46,311 nucleotides of DNA from positions 1 to 46,311 of the forward strand of contig NZ_JADEXG010000044.1 in assembly GCF_015207255.1 (NCBI RefSeq), written 5' to 3'. The position numbers and the translations under genes are program-made. The notes beneath the pieces were generated by a model. The model had not been told where the DNA came from, ran no database searches, and was given only the letters and a program-made list of their open reading frames with translations. Below are positions 17,201 through 25,173 of the stretch, piece by piece; position 1 is the first letter of the stretch, and every line of letters begins with the position of its first letter. Origin of the DNA: Vasconcelosia minhoensis LEGE 07310 (GTDB lineage: Bacteria > Cyanobacteriota > Cyanobacteriia > Phormidesmidales > Phormidesmidaceae).

Positions 17201-18026
17201 GCCCGCTCAGAATCCGCTGGCCGCCCAGGTGCGGCAGGAAACCGCCGACTGGCAGGCCCAGGGGCTAAGCCTAGCGCAGGCCGAAACGCGATCGCGCTAT
17301 CGCATTTTTGGCTCCAAGCCTGGGGCCTATGGAGCTGGCCTCCAGGGCCTGATCGACGCCCAAAACTGGACCGACCAGGCCGACCTGGCCCGGGCCTACC
17401 TGAACTGGAGCGGCTATGCCTACAGTCGCCAGGGCAACGGTCGGTCTGCACCCGAAGCCTTCCAGCAGCGGCTCGAAAAAATGCAGGTCGTCCTCCACAA
17501 TCAGGACAACCGCGAGCATGACCTGCTCGACTCCGATGACTACTACCAGTTCCAGGGCGGCCTGACGGCGGCGGTGAGGACGGCTTCGGGCCAGTCGCCC
17601 CAGGTCTATTTTGGCGATCACTCGCGGCCAGAAAATCCCCAGGTGCGATCGCTAGCCGCCGAGATTGCCCGGGTTTACCGATCTCGGGTAATTAACCCCA
17701 AATGGATTGCAGGCGTCATGCGCCACGGCTACAAGGGCGCATTCGAGATGGCTGCAACGGTGGACTACCTGTTTGCCTACGATGCCACCACCGGCTGCGT
17801 CGCCGACCATATGTATGAGGGCGTCGCCCAGGCTTACCTGCTCGATCCCCAGGTGCAGCAGTTTGTGGAGCAGGCGAATCCCTGGGCGCTGCGGGATATG
17901 GCCGAACGCCTACTCGAAGCCCATCAGCGGGGACTTTGGAAAACCGGGCCGGCCGCCCTGCTCGATCAGCTCAGGAGTCTGGCCCACCAGGCCGAAGGCA
18001 CCATCGAGAGCCAGTCTGCTCTGTAG
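14280..18026 (+). CDS. cobN: Cobaltochelatase subunit CobN
   Basis: CobN is the large subunit of the ATP-dependent aerobic cobaltochelatase that inserts cobalt into hydrogenobyrinate a,c-diamide. In cyanobacteria it acts with ChlI/ChlD-like partners. The 1248-residue product matches the length and landmarks of the CobN/ChlH superfamily: VHVGKHGNLEWLPGKG (about residues 544-559), VNDPGEGAQAKRRAQA, and LGLSMWGTAAMRTGGDD (about 881-897). The N-terminal MHRIAATPGGWN matches my memory of cyanobacterial CobN, so the first ATG is kept. It appears complete and has high GC with HIP1 sites. It is monocistronic here, followed by a repeat element and an ArsR gene. Confidence 0.92.
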   Translation: MHRIAATPGGWNSATEGVIVIQQSPAPIVLLTAADTEIQALSRGLPDLPPDFSPVRVVNLLQLQQQLTIDAYAETVLSQARLIILRILGGRAYWPYGLEVARATVAETGAALVVLPGDERPDLDLISHSTLPLTAVNQLWCYFNEGGPDNLRHGLMFISDRALHSHYDPPSPQPVPRLGPYRSAAQPPATAKAAILFYRAHYLAGNTAAIDALCDALAERGITPVPLFVSSLKDPDIQAELIDLLKSEAVECLLNTTSFAIAQLDSDAPGLWQTLDLPVLQVILSGGPLDQWQRQPQGLSPRDIAMNVALPEIDGRIITRAVSFKALAQQHPQLQTDVVTYQPQPDRVAFVAELAARWIRLKQTPPRDRKIALILANYPNRDGRLANGVGLDTPESCVQILAALRQAGYRLDPLPTSGDWLIRWLTQGQTNDPEGFGLRPTRQQLAIADYQTYFDTLPAAVQQGISQRWGAPTDWQGLDPRQLESADLPIPGIQLGHIFVGIQPSRGYDADPSLSYHAPDLEPTPAYLGFYHWIRTVFQADAIVHVGKHGNLEWLPGKGIALSESCYPEVALGPMPHFYPFIVNDPGEGAQAKRRAQAVILDHLTPPLTRAELYGPLQQLENLVDEYYEAQSLDPTRLPLIGDRICQLLQATQLQRDLNLEPPSREQLTDWLPQIDGYLCQLKEAQIRDGLHIFGQCPSGRQLRDLAVAIARAPSRTHGGLTRAVAAAWQLDLDPLNAELGQSWPDKWTDKISPKLQSCRTVGDVVEQLEAEAARWVEALLQNQTEALPDPQPPVLDWIAACLLPALKQTTDEIAHLLRGLNGQYVPSGPAGAPTRNRPEVLPTGRNFYSVDIRAIPTESAWDVGRRAAELLVEDYVQTQGDYPRTLGLSMWGTAAMRTGGDDLAEALALIGVRPVWDGPSRRVVDFEILPLAVLGRPRVDVTLRISGFFRDAFPNLIDLFDQAVAAVAALDEPPAQNPLAAQVRQETADWQAQGLSLAQAETRSRYRIFGSKPGAYGAGLQGLIDAQNWTDQADLARAYLNWSGYAYSRQGNGRSAPEAFQQRLEKMQVVLHNQDNREHDLLDSDDYYQFQGGLTAAVRTASGQSPQVYFGDHSRPENPQVRSLAAEIARVYRSRVINPKWIAGVMRHGYKGAFEMAATVDYLFAYDATTGCVADHMYEGVAQAYLLDPQVQQFVEQANPWALRDMAERLLEAHQRGLWKTGPAALLDQLRSLAHQAEGTIESQSAL

Positions 18027-18076
18027 AGCAAACCTCAGGCGTGAAGCGCCGTCCACGGTTACAGAGACCTATTGGT

Positions 18077-18173
18077 CCTCACCCTGAATCTCTCTCCCTG
18101 GGGAGCGGGACAAAGTTTCAGTCCTTCCGGCTCCCCTTCTCCCTACTTGGGAGAAGGGGCTGGGGGATGAGGG
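18077..18173. repeat. MITE-like palindromic repeat downstream of cobN
   Basis: A 97-bp element has ends CCTCACCC and GGGATGAGG and an internal perfect hairpin CCCCTTCTCCC-TACTT-GGGAGAAGGGG (18133-18159). I recognise this type (CTCCCCTTCTCCC ... GGGAGAAGGGG) as a widely dispersed non-autonomous repeat in cyanobacterial genomes. It may also fold as a terminator-like structure for cobN, but it has no T-tract. Confidence 0.65.
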
Positions 18174-18219
18174 CCACCCAGGTTCTGCACCACTGGGATG
18201 CTCTCCCAGTCATTTTCCA

Positions 18220-18242
18220 AATGTAGCCTCAATCGCTACATT
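18220..18242. promoter_or_regulatory. ArsR-type operator upstream of the ArsR gene
   Basis: A perfect inverted repeat AATGTAGC-N7-GCTACATT is present. ArsR/SmtB proteins typically bind such imperfect or perfect palindromes at their own promoter. The right arm overlaps the -35 candidate TTGCGA. Confidence 0.72.
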
Positions 18243-18268
18243 GCGATCCGGTGCTCTATTGATAAAAT
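18241..18268 (+). promoter_or_regulatory. Candidate promoter of the ArsR gene
   Basis: TTGCGA (18241-18246), a 16-nt spacer and TAAAAT (18263-18268) stand about 40 nt before the ATG. The overlap with the palindrome at 18220-18242 fits autorepression by steric block. Confidence 0.5.
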
Positions 18269-18306
18269 GTCGGGGATCGTTGCCCCTGGTCCTCCGAGGA
18301 AAACCC

Positions 18307-18669
18307 ATGCCGACTGCCCCCGCCGAGCCGATTCCGGCTGAAGTCGTCCAGCAAATTGCGGATTACTTCAGCATTCTCAGCGAGCCCATGCGCTTAAAGA
18401 TTCTCAATCTCCTGCGCGATGGCGAAAGATGTGTTCAGGATCTGGTGCTCGCCACCCAGACCAGCCAGGCCAATGTCTCAAAGCACCTGAAGGTGATGCT
18501 GCGAGCCGGTATTTTGACCCGTCGGACTGCGGGTACCTCTGCCTTTTACGGCGTTTCCGATCCCCTCAGCTTTCAGCTTTGCCATCTGGTGTGCGATCGC
18601 ATGGCCAGTCGGATTGAAGAGCAGGCCCAATACTTTCGCTCTTTCAGCCTGAATGGCTCGGGTGAATAG
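18307..18669 (+). CDS. ArsR/SmtB family transcriptional repressor
   Basis: The 120-residue protein is a winged-helix ArsR-family regulator: LSEPMRLKILNLLRDGE, then CVQDLVLATQTSQANVSKHL as the recognition helix region, and a wing with RTAGTSAFYGV. The ATG at 18307 has GAGGA seven nt upstream; the frame is open further upstream but lacks a good start. Only one Cys is present in the alpha3 position (ERCVQDL, where classical ArsR has a Cys-x-Cys). The classical As(III) site is therefore absent, and a C-terminal His/Cys metal site (CHLVCDR) is possible. The inducer is unknown. It lies downstream of cobN and is convergent with the DUF2993 gene. Confidence 0.85.
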   Translation: MPTAPAEPIPAEVVQQIADYFSILSEPMRLKILNLLRDGERCVQDLVLATQTSQANVSKHLKVMLRAGILTRRTAGTSAFYGVSDPLSFQLCHLVCDRMASRIEEQAQYFRSFSLNGSGE

Positions 18670-18675
18670 ACCCGG

Positions 18676-19542
18676 TCAGGGCGATGCGGTGACGCTGGGC
18701 TCCACCCTGAGCCAGAGGGACAGCTCCAGCGCCTCCGGCTGCACCTGCAGCTGCAATATCCGCGCGGTCACGCCAGCGGTTTCCAGTGCTTTTAGGCTGA
18801 GCTGCTGATTCACACTGTTCAGCAGCGGCTCAACCAGCTGCGGCGGCGCGGCGGCGCCATCGACGGTGAGGGCGGGCTCAGTCAGCACCAGCTGATGGCC
18901 GTTCGTCATGCCTAACCCGGCTGCTGCAACAATCGATAGGCGGTTATCGAGCACCTGGTCCTGAAGGTCGAACGCGATCGCAATTCGGTTATTCTCCAAA
19001 AACGTAATTTGCGGGTTGCGCAGCTCGTAGCGGTCGGCTTCGCGCGACTGCCCCGCCGGAAGCCGCAGCTGAATCTGGCTCAGCCGCTCCCTCGTCTGCG
19101 GCGAGACCAGAAATCGATTCAAATCGTCAGGCGTCAGCACCACTCGCAGCGCCCCCTGCAAAGGCCGATCGAGTACGACCCGACCCTGCCGCAGCTGGCC
19201 AAAGTTTAGATCAATCGGGTCGGTTTCCAGCTCGGCCACCGCAATCCGCAGCTCTGGCACCGGCGAGATGCCCCGCCCGGCAATGCGCACCCGCTCTACC
19301 TTGCCCTGCAAGACCTGAAGCGGCGGCGCATTGTCAATGCGAACCGCCAGGTCTTCGGCTCCGAAGATGCGATCGCGAATGGCATCTTCAGCCAACTGAT
19401 CGAGCACTATCCCCACCGGCGAGACAATTAGCAGCAAGCCCGATAGCAGCAGCGTAATCAGTTCCATCATCAACCCAGTTGACCCTGCCCAGTATAGGGC
19501 CTGCGCGCCCAACTCAGTCGGGCTGTTCAGCGGTCTGAGCAC
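18676..19542 (-). CDS. DUF2993 (LmeA-like) envelope protein
   Basis: LmeA/DUF2993 proteins bind phospholipid and work in the cell envelope. This 288-residue product has a hydrophobic stretch at about residues 26-46 (LITLLLSGLLLIVSPVGIVL), which is a signal anchor. A beta-rich domain follows with the family's layout: a VERVRIAGRGI strand, VELETDPIDL-type segment and LRVVLTPDDLNRFL. The start may be the double ATG at 19470/19467 in place of 19542; neither has a clear ribosome-binding site. It converges on the ArsR gene with six nt between stops and is divergent from the traX-like gene. Confidence 0.78.
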   Translation of the reverse strand: MLRPLNSPTELGAQALYWAGSTGLMMELITLLLSGLLLIVSPVGIVLDQLAEDAIRDRIFGAEDLAVRIDNAPPLQVLQGKVERVRIAGRGISPVPELRIAVAELETDPIDLNFGQLRQGRVVLDRPLQGALRVVLTPDDLNRFLVSPQTRERLSQIQLRLPAGQSREADRYELRNPQITFLENNRIAIAFDLQDQVLDNRLSIVAAAGLGMTNGHQLVLTEPALTVDGAAAPPQLVEPLLNSVNQQLSLKALETAGVTARILQLQVQPEALELSLWLRVEPSVTASP

Positions 19543-19603
19543 AGGCTAGAAGCCTTTAGCTTACCCTGGTCAAAGCCATGCCATCAGCCCCCACGCTTGC
19601 GCT

Positions 19604-20221
19604 ATGACTGGACTCACCAGCTATCACCTCAAGCTCATTGCTGCCCTCACCATGCTGGTAGACCATATTGGCGTGGTGTTTTATCCCGATCTGGTCTGGC
19701 TGCGGATGATTGGACGAGTCAGTTTTCCGCTGTTTGTCTGGCTGCTCGTGCAGGGAGAAGCCCACACCAAAAATATTGGTCGCTATGGGCTACGGCTCGG
19801 CCTGCTGGGGCTGGTTTCCCAGCCAGTTTATCAGATGGTATTTGATACGGCCCAGCTGAACATTTTGTTTCAGCTGCTGATTGGGCTGGTCTGTTTACGA
19901 GCGGCGCGACAGCGACCAGAGCTGATGCCCCCCGTCTGGATAACAGGCGCGCTAATCGCTGAGGCGTTGCCCATCAGCTACGGCGGCTATGGCATAATTC
20001 TGATTTTGCTCACCCGCTACTTTCGTCCCAATCTGCCATGGTGGCTAGCCTGGGTTAGTTTTCATCTCATTTGGACCGGAATTGCCGGGCCGTTTCAGCT
20101 GCCTGCCATCGGCGCGCCGCTGCTGTTTATGGCCTTCAACGGACAGCGCGGTCCCCAAGCCCGCTGGTTTTATGGCTTCTATCCGGGCCATCTGGCACTG
20201 CTGACGCTACTGCGTGGTTAG
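19604..20221 (+). CDS. TraX family integral membrane protein
   Basis: The 205-residue protein is almost wholly membrane-spanning (about seven hydrophobic helices). It begins with the TraX signature LKLIAALTMLVDHIGVVFYP, followed by RMIGRVSFPLFVWLLVQG. F-plasmid TraX acetylates pilin; chromosomal homologues in cyanobacteria are uncharacterised and may be acyltransferases, so the role is inferred from family only. Nothing conjugative is nearby. A hicA relic on the other strand overlaps its last bases. Confidence 0.85.
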   Translation: MTGLTSYHLKLIAALTMLVDHIGVVFYPDLVWLRMIGRVSFPLFVWLLVQGEAHTKNIGRYGLRLGLLGLVSQPVYQMVFDTAQLNILFQLLIGLVCLRAARQRPELMPPVWITGALIAEALPISYGGYGIILILLTRYFRPNLPWWLAWVSFHLIWTGIAGPFQLPAIGAPLLFMAFNGQRGPQARWFYGFYPGHLALLTLLRG

Positions 20222-20348
20222 GTTTCCGCTGCGTCGAATTCAACCCTGCCCAAGGCTTGCACCAGACCCACAGCCTCATTCCAGCTAATATTGCGACGAA
20301 CCAGCTCCGCAAAATGGCATCGAGGGTGTTGCGATGCTGTTTATTCAT
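20218..20348 (-). pseudogene. Frameshifted, truncated HicA-family toxin remnant
   Basis: Minus-strand translation from the ATG at 20348 gives MNKQHRNTLDAI. The same protein continues in another frame after an A-run at 20311-20314: AELVRRNISWNEAVGLVQAL, then a stop at 20218. Joined, this matches the N-terminal half of a HicA-type mRNA interferase as I know the family (MNKxHRxTLxAIF...W.E...L..ALG). Restoring one base in the run would rejoin the frames. The C-terminal half with the catalytic His region is absent and no hicB is present. I call it a dead relic. Confidence 0.6.
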
Positions 20349-20397
20349 ATCCTTACAGCACCGTGCAATAGTACGATAGGCATCTGAACTGATCCCG

Positions 20398-21216
20398 ATG
20401 AATTCGACTGACGCAGAGCTTCTCCAGACCCATCCTCGCTTTCAGGTTGGGGCGCTGACCGTTCAGGTCTACCCCACGGCGACGGCGCTGGCGGCAGCGG
20501 CAGCCCGGCTGGCAGCTGAGCAGATGGCCGCCTGTCTGGAAAAGCAGACCTTGGCCACAGCGGTTTGGGCGACCGGGCGATCGCAGCTGGAATTCTTAGA
20601 CCAGCTCACCCAGCCTTCGGCCCTCGACTGGTCCCGGGTCGTCTGCTTTCACCTGGATGAGTATCTGGGCCTGGACGCTGACCATGCCGCCAGCTTTCGC
20701 CGCTATCTGCGCCAGCGGCTGGCCGACCGGGTGCAGCCGCAAACCTTTCACTACCTAGCTGGAGATGCGCTGGAGCCGATTCAGGAATGTCAGCGCTATG
20801 AGGCGCTGCTGCGATCGCGCCCTATAGACCTCTGCTGTCTAGGCGTGGGTGAAAACGGCCATCTGGCCTTTAACGACCCCGGCGTCGCCCGCTTTGACGA
20901 GGCCGCCTGGGTAAAGCTAGTGCGGCTCGACAGCCGCAACCGCCAGCAGCAGCTCAGAACAGGTCATTTTACTAGCCTAGCCGACGTGCCGAAATATGCC
21001 TTTACCCTCACGCTGCCCGCCATCTGCAGCGCCCGGCGGATTCTCTGTCTGGCCTCGGGGTCACACAAGGCGAAGGTCGTCCAGACGCTGCTGCAAGCCC
21101 CGATCTCTGCCCGCTGCCCGGCCTCAGTACTGCGCCAGCAGCCCCAGGCCATCCTGCTGCTAGACGCGGCGGCGGCGGCCCAAATTACGCCCCCCAAATT
21201 ACGCCCGGGGAATTAA
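20398..21216 (+). CDS. nagB: Glucosamine-6-phosphate deaminase (NagB-like)
   Basis: NagB converts glucosamine-6-phosphate to fructose-6-phosphate and ammonia. The 272-residue product shows the family's active-site segments: VVCFHLDEYLGL (about residues 80-91) with the catalytic Asp, and GVGENGHLAFNDPG (about 148-161). The phosphate loop reads ATGRSQ where ATGSTP is usual, and ENGH replaces DGH. Because of these changes the exact substrate is less sure; a related sugar-phosphate isomerase role is possible. It is single, with a 50-nt gap from the hicA relic, and converges on the small gene downstream of secF. Confidence 0.82.
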   Translation: MNSTDAELLQTHPRFQVGALTVQVYPTATALAAAAARLAAEQMAACLEKQTLATAVWATGRSQLEFLDQLTQPSALDWSRVVCFHLDEYLGLDADHAASFRRYLRQRLADRVQPQTFHYLAGDALEPIQECQRYEALLRSRPIDLCCLGVGENGHLAFNDPGVARFDEAAWVKLVRLDSRNRQQQLRTGHFTSLADVPKYAFTLTLPAICSARRILCLASGSHKAKVVQTLLQAPISARCPASVLRQQPQAILLLDAAAAAQITPPKLRPGN

Positions 21217-21233
21217 TTGTCAGCAGGGCCAAA

Positions 21234-21629
21234 CTAGGATTTTTTTCGGGTCACCCGCCACCAGGGATGGGAAGCCCCCTGCTGCTGAACTCTACTGAGC
21301 TGCTGAAGCAGCCGCGTCCGCTCGCCCGGGGTCAGACCCCAGAGAATATGGCGGCTCTCGCTCATCAGCAGGGCCAGGGTCAGCCCGGCACAGAGCCCGA
21401 GCCCGAGGCTAGCTAGGCGATGGTAGACCAGCGCAAAACGCACCGCCGTCCAGGTGAAATACTGCGCCCAGATGGCATATTCTGCCCGCAGGCTCCAGAG
21501 GCTCCAGAGGCCCACCGTTAGCCAGAGGCCCAGGTTCAACCCCCACCAGTATCGCATCGTCTGCTGGCGGAGCGCTTCCAGCGCCTGCTCGGTTTCAAAA
21601 TCGTCTAAATTGGAGGGCGGTTCGGTCAC
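21234..21629 (-). CDS. Hypothetical two-helix membrane protein downstream of secF
   Basis: I do not recognise a named family. The 131-residue protein has an acidic N-terminus, two hydrophobic segments (about residues 28-46 and 67-88) and a basic C-terminus. The middle is rich in Trp and Leu (WWGLNLGLWLTVGLWSLWSL). It starts six nt after the secF stop, so it is probably the last gene of the pdhA-pdhB-secD-secF unit. A role linked to protein export or the membrane is only an inference from position. Confidence 0.65.
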   Translation of the reverse strand: MTEPPSNLDDFETEQALEALRQQTMRYWWGLNLGLWLTVGLWSLWSLRAEYAIWAQYFTWTAVRFALVYHRLASLGLGLCAGLTLALLMSESRHILWGLTPGERTRLLQQLSRVQQQGASHPWWRVTRKKS

Positions 21630-21635
21630 GGCAGG

Positions 21636-22604
21636 TCAGACCGGTTCTGAGGAGTCAGGAGGATCGGAAGCGGCTGGGCTGCCAGGCCGATCGGCGCGCG
21701 ATCGCCACCAGGCCAGCAGCGTACTGGCAATGAAGATACTGGAATATGCCCCAGCGATAAAGCCCACAATCAGCGCCAGCGCAAAAAACTTCAGCGATTC
21801 GCCGCCAAACAGCACAATCGAGGCCAGGGTCAGGGTGGTTGTCAGCGTGGTATTGATAGAGCGAGCCAGGGTCTGGTTGACGGCGTCATCCACTACGTCA
21901 TTCATTTCCCGATCGGGCGTGCGGCTCAGGTTTTCGCGAATGCGATCGTAGATGACGACGGTGTCGTTGACCGAAAATCCAACGATCGTCAGCAGCGCCA
22001 CGATGAACAGGCTGTTGGCCTCAAAGCCCACCGTCAGCCCCAGAATCGAGAAAATGCCCAGCGTCACCAGCAGGTCGTGCAGCAGCGCCACTAGGGCCAG
22101 GAGGGCATAGTCGAGCTGAAAGCGAACGCTGAGATAGACCGTAATTCCAGCAAAGGCGACGATCAGCGCCAGCAGTCCGGAAGTAAACAGCTGCTGACCC
22201 AGCACCGGCCCAACGGTATCGATCTGGATAGCGGCCGGATCAAACTGGCCTAGCTGGGCTTCAAGCGCCTGCTGAAGCTGGCTGCGCTGACCGACGTCGA
22301 GGTCGCCTGCCCGCACAGACAGCGTTTGCCGGTCGTCGCCTAGCAGCTGGAGGCTGCTACTGCCCAAATTCTGAGATTCCAAGACCTGACGGACTTCGGT
22401 TAAATCAATCGGGCCGTCACAGTTGTCGGGAACGCTACAGTCCAGCGACACCTGCAGGCGAGTGCCGCCGACAAAGTCAAGGCCGGGCCGAATTGGGGCC
22501 TGGAACTGCTGCCAGGACAGCACCATCGATCCAATCCCAATCAGGATCAGAATGCCAGAGATGACCCACCAGAGCCCCCGTTGCTGAATAACCTTAAGTT
22601 TCAT
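21636..22604 (-). CDS. secF: Protein translocase subunit SecF
   Basis: SecF with SecD uses the proton gradient to help complete protein export through SecYEG. The 322-residue product has the expected layout: one N-terminal helix (about 12-30), a large periplasmic domain beginning [18 protein letters not shown], and five further helices with the family's [15 protein letters not shown] segment (about 208-222). Start and secD stop overlap by four nt (ATGA), showing translational coupling. It appears complete. Confidence 0.95.
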   Translation of the reverse strand: MKLKVIQQRGLWWVISGILILIGIGSMVLSWQQFQAPIRPGLDFVGGTRLQVSLDCSVPDNCDGPIDLTEVRQVLESQNLGSSSLQLLGDDRQTLSVRAGDLDVGQRSQLQQALEAQLGQFDPAAIQIDTVGPVLGQQLFTSGLLALIVAFAGITVYLSVRFQLDYALLALVALLHDLLVTLGIFSILGLTVGFEANSLFIVALLTIVGFSVNDTVVIYDRIRENLSRTPDREMNDVVDDAVNQTLARSINTTLTTTLTLASIVLFGGESLKFFALALIVGFIAGAYSSIFIASTLLAWWRSRADRPGSPAASDPPDSSEPV

Positions 22605-24016
22605 GACTGCGATGTGGGCTGTGGATTAACGGTTGAGAGACCTGGGCAAAACAGAGCAGGGCGGCGGAACTGGGGCATACCGATGGTGAAAAACAGCAGT
22701 GCCCGGCTACAGGTGACGGCGGTAAACATGCTGACTATGACGCCGATGGCCAGGGTCAGGGCAAAGCCCCGAACTAGCCCAGCCCCCAGCCAGAAAAGCG
22801 CGGCACAGGCAATCAGCGTCGTCACGTTGCTGTCGAGAATGCTCGAAAAGGCCCGATAGAAGCCGGACTCGACGGCGCGATAGAGAGTTTTCCCAGCCCG
22901 CAGCTCCTCGCGGGTGCGCTCAAAAATCAGCACGTTCGCATCGACGGCCATGCCAATACTGAGAATAAAACCCGCGATTCCCGGCAGAGTCAGGGTGACG
23001 CCCAGCAGATTATAGGCGGCCCAGGTCAGCAAGGCATAGACCAGCAGCGCCAGGTCGGCTAAAACCCCTGGCAGCCGGTAGTAGACCGTCATAAACACGA
23101 GCACCAGCACCAGCCCAAAGGCCGCTGCGTAAAGGCTGCGCTGGACGCTGTCACGGCCCAGGGTGGCGCCAACGGTCCGATTTTCAACCACTTCTACCGG
23201 CAGGGGTAGCGCTCCCCCTCGCAGCTGAATTTCCAAATCGCGCGCCGTCTCGGCGGTGAAGTTGCCGCTAATCTGAGCGCCGCCGCCAACAATCCCGGTC
23301 TCGGCGTACTCGACATCCACGCCGGGATCGCTGAGTAAGACATTGTCGAGAAAAATGCCGAGACTGCGTCCGGTGCCGGCGATATTGCGGGTGAGGTCGG
23401 CGAACAGGTCGGCGCCTTCGTCATTGAACTCAATCACCACCATCCATTGATTACTAGCGGCCCCGACCGGCTGGGCGATCGCGTCTCGCAGGTCGTCGCC
23501 GGTCAGCTGGGAGGGCTCAAACAGCTCCGCCAGGGCGCTGCGAGTGCTGGCGATTTCCGCTTGGTTGGCCGCGATCGCGGCCTGATCGTCGCTGCCTTCC
23601 AGCAGCGTTTGCTGCGCCTGCAGGGCCTGTAGCCGTCGCTTGATTTCGGCTAGGGCAACTTCGGTACCGGGCCGCTGGGAGCGAAACTCCAGCTGGGCAG
23701 TGCCGCCCAGCAGCCGCTCGGCCTGCTCCGGGTCGCTGATGCCGGGCAGCTGCACCAGCAGCTGGTCCTGACCGACGCTCTGCACCACCGACTCGGAAAC
23801 GCCCAGGCCGTTGACCCGGTTTTCGATTACCCGCTGCACGGCAGCCAGGTCGCGATCGCTGATTTGCGGTACCTGCTCGCTGGTCTGCACCTGGAGCGTC
23901 AGCTGCGAGCCGCCGCGCAGGTCTAGCCCCAGCTGGGTGGGAATCTGGACGATCACGACCACCGCAGCGATCGTCAGCGCGAGTACGGCAGCCAATATCA
24001 GACGTTGTTTACCCAT
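22601..24016 (-). CDS. secD: Protein translocase subunit SecD
   Basis: SecD forms the export-assisting complex with SecF. The product (471 residues from the chosen start) has an N-terminal helix, then [16 protein letters not shown] (about 29-44), a large periplasmic part, and C-terminal helices with [20 protein letters not shown], the SecD signature. I start at ATG 24016 (MGKQRLIL), the usual cyanobacterial N-terminus; the frame is open to 24070. The next gene overlaps by four nt. Upstream is pdhB, 136 nt away from this start, in the same direction, so co-transcription is possible. Confidence 0.94.
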   Translation of the reverse strand: MGKQRLILAAVLALTIAAVVVIVQIPTQLGLDLRGGSQLTLQVQTSEQVPQISDRDLAAVQRVIENRVNGLGVSESVVQSVGQDQLLVQLPGISDPEQAERLLGGTAQLEFRSQRPGTEVALAEIKRRLQALQAQQTLLEGSDDQAAIAANQAEIASTRSALAELFEPSQLTGDDLRDAIAQPVGAASNQWMVVIEFNDEGADLFADLTRNIAGTGRSLGIFLDNVLLSDPGVDVEYAETGIVGGGAQISGNFTAETARDLEIQLRGGALPLPVEVVENRTVGATLGRDSVQRSLYAAAFGLVLVLVFMTVYYRLPGVLADLALLVYALLTWAAYNLLGVTLTLPGIAGFILSIGMAVDANVLIFERTREELRAGKTLYRAVESGFYRAFSSILDSNVTTLIACAALFWLGAGLVRGFALTLAIGVIVSMFTAVTCSRALLFFTIGMPQFRRPALFCPGLSTVNPQPTSQS

Positions 24017-24152
24017 AGCGGCCCAAAGGAAATTAGACGGACGGTTACGCGAATAGGCGTCAAAGCCCATCGCCGAACATTACCAGACCTATATTAGCGG
24101 TCTGGCTCACCCATTTGCTCCGTAGGGACGCTTGAGCTAGGCGGTCAGAGCG

Positions 24153-25136
24153 CTAAACCTGAAGCTGCATCATCTTTTCGACGGCTTCCTCAATCTGCTG
24201 AGGCTGGACGATCGTCAGGCTTTCCAGCCGTCCGTTATAGGGAGTAGGGATGTCTTGGGAAGACAGCCGCAGCACCGGCGCATCGAGTTCGTCAAAGAAG
24301 CGATCGTTGATCGAAGCGATAATTTCCGCCGCGATACCGCCGGTTTTCATACATTCTTCGACGATAATCACCCGATGCGTCTTACGAATCGACTGACCCA
24401 ACGTATCGTAGTCAATCGGCTTGAGCGCAATCAGGTCGATCACCTCGGGGTCAAAGCCCTTCCGCTCCAGCGGCTTGACCGCCGCCATGACGTGGTGACG
24501 CATGCGGGAGTAGGTGATGATCGTCACGTCCTGGCCCGGTCGTACCACCTCGGCCCGGTCGAGCGGTACCAGATATTCTTCGTTCGGCAAATCTTCCTTC
24601 AGGTTATACAGCAGCACATGCTCAAAAAATAGCACCGGGTTGTCATCACGAATCGCTGACTTGAGCAGCCCTTTGGCGTTATATGGCGTTGAGCAGGCCA
24701 CAATCTTTAGCCCGGGGACCGCCTGAAAGTAGGCCTCCAGCCGCTGGGAATGCTCGGCCCCCAGCTGCCGCCCCACCCCACCCGGGCCGCGGATCACCAG
24801 CGGAATCTTAAAATTGCCGCCGGAGGTATAGCGCAGCATGCCAGCATTGTTTGAAATCTGGTTGAAGGCTAGTAGCAAAAAGCCCATATTCATGCCTTCC
24901 ACAATCGGTCGTAGCCCGGTCATCGCCGCCCCGATCGCCATGCCGGTAAAGCTATTCTCGGCAATCGGCGTATCGAGCACCCGCAGCTCGCCGTATTTGC
25001 CATGGAGGTCCTTCGTCACTTTGTAAGAGCCGCCGTAGACGCCGACATCTTCCCCCAGCACCATGACGGTCTGATCGCGCCCCATCTCTTCGTCAATCGC
25101 CTGGCGCAGCGCGTTAAACAAAAAAGTTTCTGCCAT
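24153..25136 (-). CDS. pdhB: Pyruvate dehydrogenase E1 component, beta subunit
   Basis: PdhB pairs with PdhA to decarboxylate pyruvate and reductively acetylate the E2 lipoyl domain. The 327-residue product has [35 protein letters not shown], and [20 protein letters not shown], the standard E1-beta segments. The family's C-terminal domain begins around [20 protein letters not shown]. It lies 37 nt after pdhA on the same strand, which places both E1 subunits in one unit. It appears full length. Confidence 0.95.
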   Translation of the reverse strand: MAETFLFNALRQAIDEEMGRDQTVMVLGEDVGVYGGSYKVTKDLHGKYGELRVLDTPIAENSFTGMAIGAAMTGLRPIVEGMNMGFLLLAFNQISNNAGMLRYTSGGNFKIPLVIRGPGGVGRQLGAEHSQRLEAYFQAVPGLKIVACSTPYNAKGLLKSAIRDDNPVLFFEHVLLYNLKEDLPNEEYLVPLDRAEVVRPGQDVTIITYSRMRHHVMAAVKPLERKGFDPEVIDLIALKPIDYDTLGQSIRKTHRVIIVEECMKTGGIAAEIIASINDRFFDELDAPVLRLSSQDIPTPYNGRLESLTIVQPQQIEEAVEKMMQLQV

Positions 25137-25173
25137 GGTTTCAGTGGGTTAGATGTTCAGAACGGAGAGAAAA

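Noticed and set aside
16849-17451. 200-residue minus-strand frame inside cobN
   Set aside because: It is an Arg/Pro/Gly-rich shadow of the high-GC cobN reading frame.
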